This document shows positions 1 to 12,345 of a DNA stretch of 64,000 bases, piece by piece. The notes beneath the pieces are model-generated. The model was not told the origin of the DNA. It did not search any database and saw only the letters and a list, made by a program, of their open reading frames with translations. The number at the start of each line of letters is the position of its first letter. Positions within the stretch are counted from its first letter, which is position 1. The DNA is from Semisulcospira habei (lineage: Eukaryota > Mollusca > Gastropoda > Semisulcospiridae), in contig BTPG01000002.1 of NCBI GenBank assembly GCA_036245525.1, positions 122,312,451-122,376,450 of the forward strand. Reading direction: 5' to 3'. A program made the translations under genes and the position numbers.

Positions 1-416
1 GCTCCTGCCTATCTCTCCAACTTACTTCACCCCTACACTCCTCCCGGCTTCCTCCGCTCCGCCTCTGATCCTCTCCGCCTCCTCATCCCCCGCACCAAAC
101 TCAGCACTTTCGGCCCCCGCTCCTTCTCAGTATACAGTCCATCCACCTGGAGCACTCTCCCTCTCTCTCTCCGTCGGAAACACTCGCTCTCCTCCTTCCA
201 GTCCGCCCTCAAAACTCACCTCTTTCAACAGTTCTAGCACTATATCACCACACTCCCCACCCCAAGCTGACCGTCGTAATGTATCTCCACTATTTGTGTT
301 GCGTGAGTCATTGTCTAAAGCGTGCGCATGCGTGTGCGAGTTGTGAGTGCGCGCTTAGAGTTATAATTATTATAAGATAAGCGCATTATAAATACCGTAA
401 TTATTATTATTATTAT
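1..416 (+). mobile_element. CR1/L2-type non-LTR retrotransposon, 3' fragment
   Basis: Frame 1 is open from the window edge to a TAG at 235-237. It encodes the C-terminal tail of a CR1/L2-type reverse transcriptase, with YLSNLLHPYTPPGFLRS early, a W-x-T-L-P core near STWSTLPLSLRR and a final LKTHLFQQF. Bases 238-416 are the 3' untranslated tail: an AAGCGCATTATAAATA-like stretch followed by ATT triplets at about 399-416. A related fragment lies on the minus strand at 33520-34020 with the same protein end and the same triplet tail. The copy is cut by the window edge, so its 5' extent is unknown. Confidence 0.8.
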
Positions 417-967
417 GGAGATATGTGCTGCATCTCTTTCCGGTTTATCTTGTAGATGGAAGGTACAGCTTAGATCCATTATCGACACAAAGCCGACATA
501 TAACAGCAAAAAGCATAGATTTTCATGGTCCCCTGCGGTTCTCTTTCACCCCTGTGGCCACGTGTGATGAGAATCTGCATTTTACAGGGGATTCTTGCAG
601 ACAGGAGGGGAGACGCCATATTGGCAGGGCGCTAAAGAGGTGGGGGGAGGGCGGACAGCGGGTGGACAGCAGAGCGGGCAGGCAGCGGGGGAATGGGGAA
701 GGCGGGGCAGACGACATTCCTGCCACGCTGAAACGTGCTAGCTAGGGTTCTGGTCTGATAATGAACTCAGAAGGGGTTGGAGTGGGGGGAGTGTTGGGAG
801 TGGATGTGTGACTTAACATGGTCATGCACCCCAAGGTCACTGATGACTAATTCCCATGCACCCTGCTCATTTTTTGACTGATAAAATGCTCACTAAAGCT
901 TGCATTTAATCAGTCAAACTGGGGCACTCGGGATTTTGCGTAACAGGACGTCATAATTTAATCTTTT
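417..967. other. Unassigned stretch, no gene seen
   Basis: No conserved protein, RNA gene or repeat recognised. A purine-rich G-rich stretch at about 605-705 gives open frames that resemble nothing known. The segment ends at the target-site duplication of the RTE element. Confidence 0.5.
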
Positions 968-1337
968 TATAGCAAAGACCCCTCGCGCTGGGACCATATG
1001 GCGTTGAGGCGCGTCCCCTGGGTGGTGGATAGGGGGTCCCTCGTGAGAGGGGTGCACCGAATGAAATAAGGTGCCGTGAACCAACATGGTCTAAGGGAAG
1101 GTGACCCCGACAGAAAACCCCTGGTCCTCCTAGTAAGGGGGTTGGGCATGGGGGTAGCTTCCCCACCCTGCAAAAAAGGAAATAGCTACAAAAACGCCAA
1201 CGAAAAGACTAACAGTAATTCCTTTCCTGGAGGAGGAAGGTTCTTCTACCAGAAGACTTACGACGTCCTGTGGTGAAAGCCGGAAGTCTTCGGAAGCCAC
1301 AGGACCGAGCCGCCTCTCTCTATCCAGGGATACAACC

Positions 1338-4300
1338 ATGGGCATATGGAACGTCAAGACCATGTACCAGAGCGGCAAGGCCGCCCAGATAGCAGCGGAA
1401 ATGCAAAAGTACAACCTTTCCCTGCTAGGTATCAGTGAAGCCAGATGGACGCAGTCTGGCCAGAAAAGGCTGTTAAGTGGGGAGATGATTCTGTATTCAG
1501 GTCATGAAGAGGAGAATGCCCCCCATACAGAAGGCGCAGCATTCATGCTGTCACCAGTGGCACAGAGAGCGCTGATGGGCTGGGAACCTCTTGGGCCAAG
1601 AATCATCACAGCAGCCTTTAGAACCAAGAAAAAGCTCAAGCTGAACGTCATCCAGTGTTATGCGCCCACTAATGACAGGGACGAGGAAGAGAAACAAGAG
1701 TTCTACGACCGACTCCAGAGTGCCGTGGACAAATGTGCGGAGCGAGACATCACCATCGTCATGGGCGATTTTAATGCCAAAATAGGGGAGGACAACACCG
1801 GATATGAAGAGGTGATGGGGAGACAGGGACTCGGCTCGGAGATGAGTGAGAACGGGGAGAGGTTTGTAGACTTTTGTGCTCTAAACCGACTTGTCATTGG
1901 AGGCAGCATCTTCCCACACAGAAGGATACACAAAGCAACTTGGGTCTCACCTGACCATACAACAGAGAACCAAATAGACCATATCTGCATTAGCAAGAAA
2001 TTTAGAAGATCCCTTCAAGATGTTCGAGTGAGGAGGGGAGCAGATGTCGCCTCCGACCACCATCTGCTTACCTTAAGAATGAAGCTCAAGCTAAAGAAAA
2101 GCCGCACAGAGACAACAAGAAGACAGCGCTATAATGTAGGCCTCCTGAGAGAAACTGGAGTTAGAGAAGAGTTCAAACTGGTGCTGTCCAACCGGTTTCA
2201 AGCGCTACAGGAGCTAGTAAATGAAGAGGAGGCGGCCACCACAGAGCAGCAGTGGAAGGCAGTTAGAGAGGCGCTGAACTCAACCTGCAAAGACACTGTA
2301 GGGTTCAGGAAACGCCATCACAAGGACTGGCTGTCGGCACAGACCTTGAAGAAGATAGAAGTGAGGAAGCAGAAGAAAGCAGTTGTCAACAACAGTCGCA
2401 CGAGAGCAGCCAAAGTAAGGGCACAGGGGGAATACTCAGAAGCCAACCGCGAGGTGAAGAGGAGTATCAGGGCAGACAAGAGGGCCTACACAGACAGCCT
2501 GGCAGCAGAGGCAGAAAAGGCAGCAGGCAGCGGCAATATGAAACAGCTCTACGACATTACCAGAAGATTGTCAGGCAAGTATGGCCATACAGAAAGACCA
2601 GTAAAAGACAAAGAAGGCAAGCCTATTGCAGACAGAGCAGACCAACTCGACAGATGGGCCGAGTATTTTGAAGAGTTACTGAACAGACCTAGCCCACCCG
2701 ACCCCCCCGACATCCAGCCGGCAGAGACCGACCTACCCATCAGCTGTGACAGACCCAGCCGGGAAGAGATCAGAAGAGCAGTGGCATTTTTGAAGAATGG
2801 CAAAGCAGCAGGCCCAGATGGCATCCCAGCGGAGTCTCTGAAAGCAGACCTAGAGACAACAGTGGAGATGCTGTACCCACTGTTTGGAAAGATCTGGGAA
2901 GAGGAGGTGATGCCGGCTGACTGGAAGGAGGGGTACCTAATCAAGCTTCCCAAGAAAGGCGACCTCAGCAAGTGTTCCAACTACAGAGGAATCACCTTGC
3001 TATCAGTACCAGGAACCCCACCCGGGTCTGCCCTGGGGGACTTGGGTGGGGTTAGGTATTTTTTAGTTCCCAGGGTCACCCTGGTCAGCCCACAGGGTGG
3101 GTTTTTCTCTCTATTCTGGGGCATGTGTTTCTGTCTACCCTTTGTCCATTCACCTGTATTTGCCTTTTTAAAACTCTCCCTACTGTCTGCGCTGCCTGTA
3201 GCTCTTGATATTGGATGTGTGTTGCTAAATGGTCTTAGCTTTATTTAGGCCCCATGTGTTAGGTTTATTTAACGTATTTGACCGGCTGGCGACATACATT
3301 CAATGTTCTGTTTATTTTTTTTTTCACAAGCAGTGCAGGCACGTCCTGAGAAAGCCTTGTTGCTGTCGGGACGTTAAGCAATGTACAATCAATCAATCAT
3401 GTCAGTACCAGGAAAGGTCTTCAACAGGATCATCCTGGAGAGAATGAAGAGCTCCGTTGACCCCCAGCTGAGAGACCAGCAAGCAGGATTCAGGAAGAAC
3501 CGATCATGTACAGACCAGATCGCCACTCTCCGCATCATCGTGGAACAGTCTCTGGAGTGGAGCTCCCCGCTGTACGTCAACTTTGTGGATTATGAGAAAG
3601 CATTTGACAGTGTGGACCGAGAGACTCTGTGGAAACTCCTACGACACTACGGTGTACCCACAAAGCTCGTCCGCCTGATCAAGAGCAGCTACGATGGCAT
3701 GACATGTCGCGTGATCCACGAAGGGCAGTTCACCAGGGAGCTCCAGGTCAGAACTGGTGTCAGGCAGGGGTGTCTGCTGTCTCCGTTCCTCTTCCTACTG
3801 GCCATAGACTGGGTCATGAAGATGACCACAGAGCACAGTCGAAGTGGAATACAGTGGACACTGTGGACACAGCTTGACAACCTCGATTTTGCAGACGACT
3901 TGGCATTACTGTCCCACACTCGTCAACAAATGCAGGACAAGACCACGAGGCTTGCTGACATCTCGTCCCAAGTGGGCCTCACCATTCACAAACATAAAAC
4001 AAAGACAATGAGGCTGAACGCAACCAGGGAGGAACCAGTCTTGCTTGCTGGCACCCCGTTGGAGGAGGTGGAGTCCTTCACCTATCTCGGGAGCATCATA
4101 GACAAAAAAGGCGGCACTGATGCAGATGTCAGAGCACGAATCGGTAAAGCCAGAGCAGCCTTTCTCCAGTTAAAAAAAGTGTGGAGTTCCAGAGAGCTGT
4201 CACAACACACCAAAGTCCGGATTTTCAACTCCAATGTAAAAGCAGTTCTCCTATATGGAGCAGAGACTTGGAGATTGACAAAAACCACAGTCAACAGAGT

Positions 4301-4673
4301 ACAGACCTTCATGAACAGTTGCCTTAGAAGAATTTTGAAAATCCACTGGCCAGAGAAGATCAGCAACGTCAGACTCTGGGAGAGAACAGAGCAGATAACA
4401 GCAGAGAATGAAATTGGGCGAAGAAGATGGGGATGGATCGGTCACAGTCTGAGAAAGCCAGCTTCCAGTATCACTAGGCAGGCATTGTCATGGAACCCCC
4501 AGGGAAAGAGGAAAAGAGGTAGGCCGAGAAACTCCTGGCGTCGAGACCTCCAAGCAGACATGAAGAGACTGGGAACCACCTGGAGTAGAATCGAAGGAGA
4601 AGCACAGGACAGGAGTTGCTGGAGGTCTCTCGTCGACGGCCTATACCCAGGTAGGGGTGACAGGCGTAAGTAA
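1338..4673 (+). pseudogene. RTE copy A endonuclease-reverse transcriptase, split by SINE
   Basis: An apurinic endonuclease-like domain comes first, with GDFNAKIG near 1765 and SDHHLLTLRMK near 2055. A linker rich in K and R follows, then reverse transcriptase: KAAGPDGIPAES, NYRGITLLS, VDYEKAFDSVDR, RQGCLLSPFLF and the catalytic FADDLALLS. It ends in GDRRK and a TAA supplied by the TAAG tail. A 386-bp SINE plus 13-base duplication sits between LLSVPG and KVFNR, ending the first half in SINE sequence. The upstream in-frame start used in copy B is ACG here instead of ATG, so the first ATG is at 1338. Not functional as it stands. Confidence 0.9.
3016..3401 (+). mobile_element. SINE copy 1 (inside RTE copy A)
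   Basis: About 386 bp beginning CCCCACCCGGGTCTGCCCTG and ending in a TCAA/AATC-type tail after GACGTTAAGCAATGTAC. It is flanked by the 13-base duplication TCAGTACCAGGAA at 3003-3015 and 3402-3414, and both copies belong to the RTE coding sequence. It has no coding capacity, a T-run before the tail, and four relatives in the window at 4811, 19330, 62565 (minus) and 63348. I see no clear tRNA-type A and B boxes, so the head origin is open. Confidence 0.9.
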
Positions 4674-4810
4674 GTATAGCAAAGACCACAGCCACACAAT
4701 GTGACATGGTGACTTTAATAAAAATAAAAATGCCTTTAATTTATGTGATAATAACTATTTTATCCATGTAATGTATGTCAATATTAGCATAGATGTCTGT
4801 ATTAGTATAA

Positions 4811-5190
4811 CCCCACCCGGGTCTGCCCTGGGGGACTTGGGTGGGGTTAGGTACTTTTTAGTTCCCAGGGTCACCCTGGTCAGCCCCACAGGGTGAGTTT
4901 TTCTCTCTATTCTGGGGCATGTGTTTCTGTCTACCCGAGGTCCATTCACCTGTATTTGCCTTTTTAAAACTCTCCCTACTGTCTGCACTGCCTGTAGCTC
5001 TTGATATTGGATGTGTGTTGCTAAATGGTCTTAGCTTTATTTAGGCCCCATGTGTTAGGTTTATTTAATGTATTTGACCGGCTGGCGACATACATTCAAT
5101 GTTCTGTTTATTTTTTATTTTTCACAAGCAGTGCAGGCACGTCCTGAGAAAGCCTTGTTGCTGTCGGGACGCTAAGCAATGTACAATCAA
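4811..5190 (+). mobile_element. SINE copy 2
   Basis: Same family as the copy at 3016-3401 over its whole length. The flanking duplication is TCTGTATTAGTATA at 4796-4809 and 5191-5204. It sits only about 120 bp past the end of RTE copy A, in otherwise unassigned AT-rich sequence. Confidence 0.9.
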
Positions 5191-5282
5191 TCTGTATTAG
5201 TATAGTTAGTATTAGCATAGCTGTCAATATTAGTATAGTTCTTAATTCTGCCTGCATGGGTGCCTGGGTGTATGTGTGTGCG

Positions 5283-5363
5283 TATGTCCGTCTTATCCAT
5301 ATTTATTCGCTCCCGTCCAAACTGGAATTGCCCCTTCGTGGGATAAATAATGTTTCTTGACTT
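5283..5363 (+). repeat. Possible L2/CR1-type 3' end
   Basis: The stretch AACTGGAATTGCCCCTTCGT followed by GGGATAAATAATG resembles the 3' untranslated end of many L2/CR1 LINEs (AATTGCCCC...GGATAAATAAAG). No coding part is attached, so this is at most a short 5'-truncated relic. Confidence 0.35.
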
Positions 5364-6938
<1,575 letters not shown>

Positions 6939-7051
6939 AGGAGACAGTCTGACCATGATAATTCAAGGGTAATGCTAGATTAGCTTGGCACCTGAAGGCG
7001 CCAAGTTAATCTGGCACTACCCTTGAATTATGTTGAATACCTCTCCTGCTG
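6939..7051. repeat. Intronic hairpin family, copy 1
   Basis: A near-perfect palindrome of about 110 bp. The left arm CATGATAATTCAAGGGTAAT and the right arm CACTACCCTTGAATTAT pair, and the centre is CTTGGCACCTGAAGGCGCCAAG. Outer AGGAGA and CTCTCCTGC sequences recur in the other copies (7416, 30656, 38500, 39800, 40229, 49036, 50450). No coding capacity. The length and palindromic form suit a foldback MITE or its derivative. Confidence 0.8.
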
Positions 7052-7415
7052 TAGGGCGTTTGGGCTAAATGGTTTAGACTTGTTATTGACGCAACATTCT
7101 GTCAGTCTTCATATGTTAAAAACAAATACACATAGAGGCTTAACATTACCATTTATCAAGTATTGTTTATCTTTATTCCTAAACTGTATGACTTTAGGTC
7201 ATGAATTTTACAGGAATGTGTGTGTGTGTGTGCGTGCGTGCGTGTGTGTGTGATAAAAAAAGATTTCAAAGTACCCAATGAGTTTCATGTACCGGTAATA
7301 TCACATTGAGCCCTAAGGATGAAATGTGTGAGTTGTCCTCTGAAGACTGTTAACTTTATAGATCGACGATGATAATTCAGTGGTCTTGCCAAAATAGCTT
7401 TGTGCCTTAAATAGA

Positions 7416-7533
7416 GTGACCATGATACATGTAGTTTAAGGGTTTTGCCAGAATAGCTTGGTGCCTTTAGACACCAAGCTCCTTGGCACCACCTTAGAAC
7501 TGTCATGTCAATCATTTTCCTGCTGTAATAATA
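7416..7533. repeat. Intronic hairpin family, copy 2 (diverged)
   Basis: Same layout as the copy at 6939 but diverged. AAGGGTTTTGCCAGAATAG pairs loosely with a right arm around GGCACCACCTTAGAACTG, with CTTGGTGCC/CACCAAG at the centre and TTTTCCTGCTG at the outer end. A further partial arm lies just upstream at 7367-7410. Confidence 0.6.
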
Positions 7534-7888
7534 AATTTAATAATAAATAGTAATAAATAGCTCTTATAAAGTGCTGTTCTCCAGAAAAACACTGGACTCG
7601 CGGCACATGCACAAAAGCACACTCTCTCAGACACACGCACAATCATACACTACTCTAAACCACCCCATCCTCTCCCAACACCTTGCTTCCACTTCCCTGT
7701 CTAGAATCTGAAAGAAAAAAGTCAGTTAACAGTTTGCTAGGAAAAATGATGTGCTAAGTGCTAAATGCCTGACAGAAAAGTCTTCAAGTGAACTTTAAAC
7801 AGTGTAGGCAGATTCAGCAGTTGGATTGGCAGTGAGCTCCAGACACTTGGGGCTAGAAAGGTGAAGGGATGCTCACCGACAGTCTTAC
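7534..7888. other. Non-coding, nothing recognised
   Basis: Short stretch with a few AATAAATA-type repeats near 7530-7560. No gene seen. Confidence 0.45.
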
Positions 7889-8304
7889 GTCACCAACTGT
7901 ACTGTGTCAGAAGTGCATGGAATTTGATATGTCACCAACTGTACTGTGTCAGAAGTGAATAGGATGTGATAGTCGCCAGCTGTACTGTGTCAGAAGTGAA
8001 TGGGATGTGATACATCACCAACTGTACTGTGTCAGGAGTGAATGGGGTGTGATACATCACCAACTGTACTATGTCAGAACTGAATGAGACGTGATACATC
8101 ACCAACTGTACTGTGTCAGAACTAAATGGGATGTGATACATCACCAACTGTACTGCGTCAGAACTGAATGGGATGTGATACGTCACCAACTGTACTGTGT
8201 CAGAAGTGAATGGGGTGTGATACATCACCAACTGTACTGTGTCAGAACTAAATGGGACATGATATGTCAACAACTGTACTGTCAGAACTAAATGGGATGT
8301 GATA
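7889..8304. repeat. 42-bp minisatellite next to an exon
   Basis: About ten tandem units of 42 bp (core CACCAACTGTACTGTGTCAG). One unit lacks one base and the last lacks three. The array ends at 8304, and the exon acceptor TTTCTTGCAG occupies 8305-8314, so the last unit reaches the polypyrimidine tract. Because 42 is a multiple of 3, the minus strand stays open as 14-residue repeats. There is no sign that this is translated. Confidence 0.93.
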
Positions 8305-8314
8305 TTTCTTGCAG

Positions 8315-8462
8315 GTGAAACACTTTGTGGACTACAAGCAGGTGGTGGTGCGTGGTGGTAGTGGCGGAGATGGCTGCATGTCCTTCACCAGTCTGCACCG
8401 CAAGGAGTTTGCTGGGCCAGATGGAGGGAGTGGGGGAAATGGAGGTCATGTCATTTTTAAAG
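8315..8462 (+). CDS. MTG2: Obg-family GTPase (MTG2-like), internal exon a
   Basis: Encodes the first part of the Obg fold of a mitochondrial Obg GTPase, a GTP-dependent assembly factor of the large mitoribosomal subunit. Visible residues are VKHFVDYKQ, then the glycine-rich GGSGGDG, KEFAGPDGG and GNGGHVIFK, the conserved Obg signature. The exon is bounded by TTTCTTGCAG before 8315 and GTGAGA at 8463. It leaves one base of a split codon, completed in frame by CG at 30461. The preceding exon must end on a full codon and was not found, so the start and targeting peptide are missing. MTG2 fits better than GTPBP10 because of the FVDY start and the KEFxGPDGG spacing, from memory of the families. 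Confidence 0.9.
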
Positions 8463-8482
8463 GTGAGAACCTGATGCAGTGC

Positions 8483-8657
8483 ATTTATTTTCTCAAAATC
8501 TTTACTGATGGCATTACTACTAGGAAGGTTCGCTTAGCATACCAATTTTGGCCCCCAAAACTTGTGTACCCCACAACCAGGGAGGCGACTCTAGGGAGTC
8601 GTTACCAAGAGACTCCGAGTAGCCTCCCCTGCCTCCCTATCCGGTGGCGCGCTCACC
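8483..8657. repeat. DIRS copy C left inverted terminal repeat
   Basis: Contains GATGGCATTACTACTAGG, GTTCGCTTAGCATA and the run through AGTAGCCTCCCCT to GCGCTCACC. It is the reverse complement of 30154-30346 with few mismatches. The outermost bases ATTTATTTTCTCAAAATC pair with the internal complementary region, placing the end at about 8483. Confidence 0.88.
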
Positions 8658-8884
8658 GTTTCCTGCCAGTCTCTTCGCTTAGCTACACCTGACCGGTCGT
8701 GTGCATCTTGCGTGCTCTGACTGTGTATGGTGGAATTACCTTTTGTGAACTTGACTTGGATTTACGTTGGATATTCTTTGGACGTGTAGTACTACCTGTT
8801 TGGTGTTGGGAGCTTTGGATTGCCTACGGATTTTTGAGAATTTACTTGGTGCTTTGGTCTCTGTGGGATTTCCGGGCTCGGGCC

Positions 8885-9358
8885 ATGACAAGGTAAAGCT
8901 TCGGTTACTGCCTCAGCCAGCGAATTACCGGGCAGCGGCATTGACCGGATATTATTTACGCTGCCGACCGGGAGCTTGGACCCTCGAAAGGAGGCTCCGT
9001 GCACTCACTCTGGCCTTTGTCTGTCTTATGTTACAGTACTCAGGTGAGGACCTGCACCAGGTGCGGCGACTGCCAGTGGCCTAACTCAGGCTGCTCCTCC
9101 AGTCGGACATGCCACACTTGCGCGACATGGGAGGAAGAACGATGGTCGCAGCTTTGGGCGTTTTACTGGAGAGAGAGACCAGCACGGCTCAGACAGCCCA
9201 CTCAGCAATGGCAGCCATTAATGGATTGCAGAGAAGGGCCGCCTCAGACATCGTGGGCTTGTCGGCGCAAAGAAGGGACCTGCTGCCCCCACCGGTGCCT
9301 CGGACAGTGCTGCTCCGCCTCAAGCGGCTGAAGGAGCCTAATAGCAGCTGACGGTCCT

Positions 9359-9390
<32 letters not shown>

Positions 9391-11215
9391 GTCATGCCTT
9401 GGCTCCAGGAGCTCCACCCCGCCTTTCGGCCTGGAATATGCCGGACCGCCCGCTATGGGATTCATCCCCTAGGTGTGTACTGGCATCAGGAGCTCGGTCC
9501 CCCCGCAGGGAGAAAGTTGGGCTGATTAAACACCCTCCAGGAGAGCGAGAAAGAAGGAGAGCCCAGGCAACAGAAGCGGGGGACCACCCCTTTGAGAGGT
9601 TAGTGCTTGCCAGCCTTGGGCCAGATCAGAACCTAGACCGGGCCGCAGCCAGGACGCGCCTCAGAGAGGGAGAGGAATGTTAGCTGCCGACCGGACAGGC
9701 CACATACCCATGTTTCGGGGTCCCGTGACAGAGAACAGAGCCACAGACGAGATGAGGTTCTCTGTCAGGGTAAGACGATTGGGACCGAAGCCCTCCGCGG
9801 AGAGGAAGGAAGCTCGGTCAGCCATTACAGCCGATGGGACATGCTGCCTCATCGAGTTCGGGCCCCCGGAGCGCTGCCCCCACACATTAGGAGCATGGAG
9901 AGGGACTCCCAGCGGCTTTGGTCCCCTCGACGCTTGGGGATGGAAGCGCCGCTACCGAAGGGGTTGCGCCTGCAGGACAGAGGAGAAGGAGTCACGCACA
10001 GACGGGATGAGCGACTACAGCAGAAGAAAACAGTGCGCCACAGACACCACACGCGAGGGGATGTCTCCACCTCCCGCTCCACCTCTCCGAGCCGGCGGAC
10101 AACCTCGCCGCAGCAGCGGACCTCTTCGTGGCGCCAGAACTCAGCGGCACCCTCTAGGAGCAGCCAATCTTCCGGCCGGACCTCCAGAGATCGATCTACC
10201 TCGCAGACTCGGCGACCTCGACTCAACCTCCCTTCAGCACCTACCCAGCTCCCACCTCCCCCTCCCCCCCCCCTCCACCGGCGGTCCTCGACGTTTCTCG
10301 GGAGCGGACACTCCTCAGGTTTCACTCCTCAGTCGACGCACACGCACAGTTTCTCCCCCTTCGCGGGCCGCGACGGACGATGAGGAGGCGCTCAGTCTTC
10401 ACCCAGAGGATTCAGTGTCAGCGTTGGACGTAGGCGACGTTCACCTGGCATCACCCAGCGGCCGTTCGTCGCTCTCCTCCATCTCAGTCGACGCGGCTCC
10501 GGCTTCGCATGCTCGCTGTTCCTTGGATGAGGCGTCCCGGCTCATCGCGTCATTCCTCCCCCTGGAGTACTGTCCTCCATCTCTGCCCCTGAAGAGGAAG
10601 GCCTCGGTGATGGTCAACACTCCATGGCAACCCAAGTTCTTCAAGTCTCTCCCTCAACTGTCGGGCTTCAGGGACCTAGTGGAGGCCTTCTTGGCACACC
10701 TGCAACAGGACGGCTTTGGGGACCAGGGCTTTTTCTCGGACTCTTGATGGGCAGCAGGGATGGATATCAGCTTCCGCCAGCATTGTTATGCAGGTCACTC
10801 CCAGGCATTCTCCTGTCCCCTTCCAACCATAGATAAGGAGGCGTTGTTGCAGACAGGGGCCAATGGACACAGGCATCACGAGGCTTGGACAAGACTACGT
10901 CCTTGGTACTCAACTCCCTGGCGTGCGCGGGTTTCCTCGAGATGGTGACGCAGTCCATGGTCAAGTATTTGGAGAACACCTGGGACCTCTCGGCCTCTGC
11001 CCCTCTACGCGGAATACACTCGGTCCTAGTGGCGGCAAATAGGGCGGCGTACCACTCCTCGGCCAACTCCATGGCGGCGACCTCCAACTGTGACGTCATG
11101 CATCTTGACAAGCTGATCGGACGCTGCCCTTCACTCCCAGTTTCTGTGAAAACACAGCTGCGCCAGGCTCCGCTTGGGGAATTCTACTGTTTGGACCGAC
11201 CTGGCAGAGGGTGAA
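8885..11215 (+). pseudogene. DIRS copy C ORF1 (gag-like), with intron, broken
   Basis: A tiny first exon, ATGACAAG at 8885-8892, is followed by GT (8893) and an acceptor TTACAG ending at 9036. The joined frame gives a cysteine cluster TCTRCGDCQWP as in copy E. A 29-base C run at 9361-9389 and further indels break the frame. Recognisable later blocks are LHPEDSVSAL, LDEASRLIASFLP, KRKASVMVN, KFFKSLPQL, YAGHSQAF and NRAAYHSSANSMAA, the last ones in shifted frames. The product would be the nucleic-acid-binding ORF1 protein of a DIRS element. Confidence 0.8.
9361..9389. repeat. Poly-C run of 29 bases
   Basis: Twenty-nine consecutive C within DIRS copy C ORF1. It disrupts the frame. Such runs are often mis-sized in assemblies, so the exact length is uncertain. 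Confidence 0.95.
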
Positions 11216-11524
11216 GGAGACAGCGAAGAAGCTCTGGCCTGCCCTGGCAGGATCTTCCTCCACTTGCTTTCATTCGGCCCACAGAGCCGTGGGTCGCACC
11301 CTGCGGTTCATCAGACCCTCTGCCGCCCGGCCTCTTAGGGGCTGAGGCGGCTTTCGCCGCCTACCCGCGCGTTCGCACGCTTTCCCCGCACCCTTCCCTA
11401 CCTGGCCCAGAGGCGTCCGGAAGCGAGGGCGCGGCTGGGCCCGCTGACTCGCCCCCCCCTCCTCCCACCGATTCCTGTAGGGTCGGCGGGAGACTAGCCC
11501 TCCACAGCTGTTTCAAGATGACCC

Positions 11525-11728
11525 TTGGATTGTATCGATCATCACATAGGGACTGAGGATCTCCTTCCAGGCTCCCCTCCATTGCGACACTCCCCCCTGT
11601 GGACTCAGGTACTGGAGGATCAAGACAAGGCGGCAGCGCATCACGGTGAGGTGATGTCCGTACGCCAGAAGGAGGCTACGGAGGTGGTCTCTCATCCCGA
11701 CTCCCCAGCCCTCTACAGTCGGCTCTTC
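11525..11728 (+). pseudogene. DIRS copy C reverse transcriptase, N-terminal piece
   Basis: Encodes the region just before the RT palm, ending HPDSPALYSRLF, parallel to RPDSPAFYSRLY in copy E. The coding text stops at 11728, where the L2-like element begins with a TCTTC duplication (11724-11728), and resumes with LVP at 28928. Confidence 0.85.
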
Positions 11729-12107
11729 AAGTCATTGACAAGTCATTTTTCATTTGTTTTTTTTTTATAGTTGCTGACTTTGTTATTTTTTGTTGACATA
11801 ACCAAGCAAGAAAACCGTAAACATTCTGCTGAATTTAGACTAAGCGCGTGATAAACATTGTGATTCTTCGCCGTGTATTGTTTTATTGAGCATTTTTAAA
11901 GCATTCTATAGATATTGATATTAGTTTTTTATTTTTTATTTTTTTGGATTTTTTTTTGTGATCATATTTGTATTATATCTCTCGCTACATTTGCTTTTTT
12001 ACCGACATGCAAAATCGTAATCTAAATACTGTTCTGAAATGAACAGACGAACTGAGAATTGGCCATCTTAACATATACCATCTAGTTAACAGGTGCCCGA
12101 TTTATCT

Positions 12108-12345
12108 GTACTCAAACCAAGGGGAATCACAGCGCTGGACAGACAACAGTTAGATCCCCTGCCCCCGCCTATCAGGCACCCAATCGCCAGCCCACAGAGA
12201 AATACGCAGGTATAGAATAAGACAATCATTTCCATTCCTTAATAAGAATGGATCAGGTCTCTTATATAACCCATGTCTTTCTCCGGAACTTAGGAAGTAG
12301 GCAGGAGAAACATACATACACAAACATGAAGGTGCGCTACTATAT
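12108..12345. repeat. 376-bp tandem array, first core (238 bp)
   Basis: Starts abruptly at GTACTCAAACC after the L2-like endonuclease sequence. It runs 238 bp to CTACTATAT, where the RTE copy B duplication GCGCTACTATAT (12334-12345) ends. Compared with later units, this first one lacks the 138-bp spacer on its left. Confidence 0.9.

Larger units (their letters stand above)
981..4674 (+). mobile_element. RTE-clade LINE, copy A, full length but interrupted
   Basis: The 13-base TATAGCAAAGACC occurs at 968-980 and again at 4675-4687, a perfect target-site duplication bounding the element. The 5' end CCTCGCGCTGGG and the 3' tail of TAAG repeats are shared with copy B (12346-15649, minus). After removing the SINE at 3016-3401 the length is about 3.3 kb, equal to copy B. 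One EN-RT reading frame and a short tandem tail are typical of the RTE clade. The inner SINE makes this copy the older host of a later insertion. Confidence 0.93.

Noticed and set aside
425..745. 106-codon open frame
   Set aside because: No similarity, purine-rich composition and no splice or promoter context.
7932..8273. 113-residue minus-strand protein of 14-residue repeats
   Set aside because: Product of the 42-bp period; lies on the strand opposite to the gene and shows no other coding sign.
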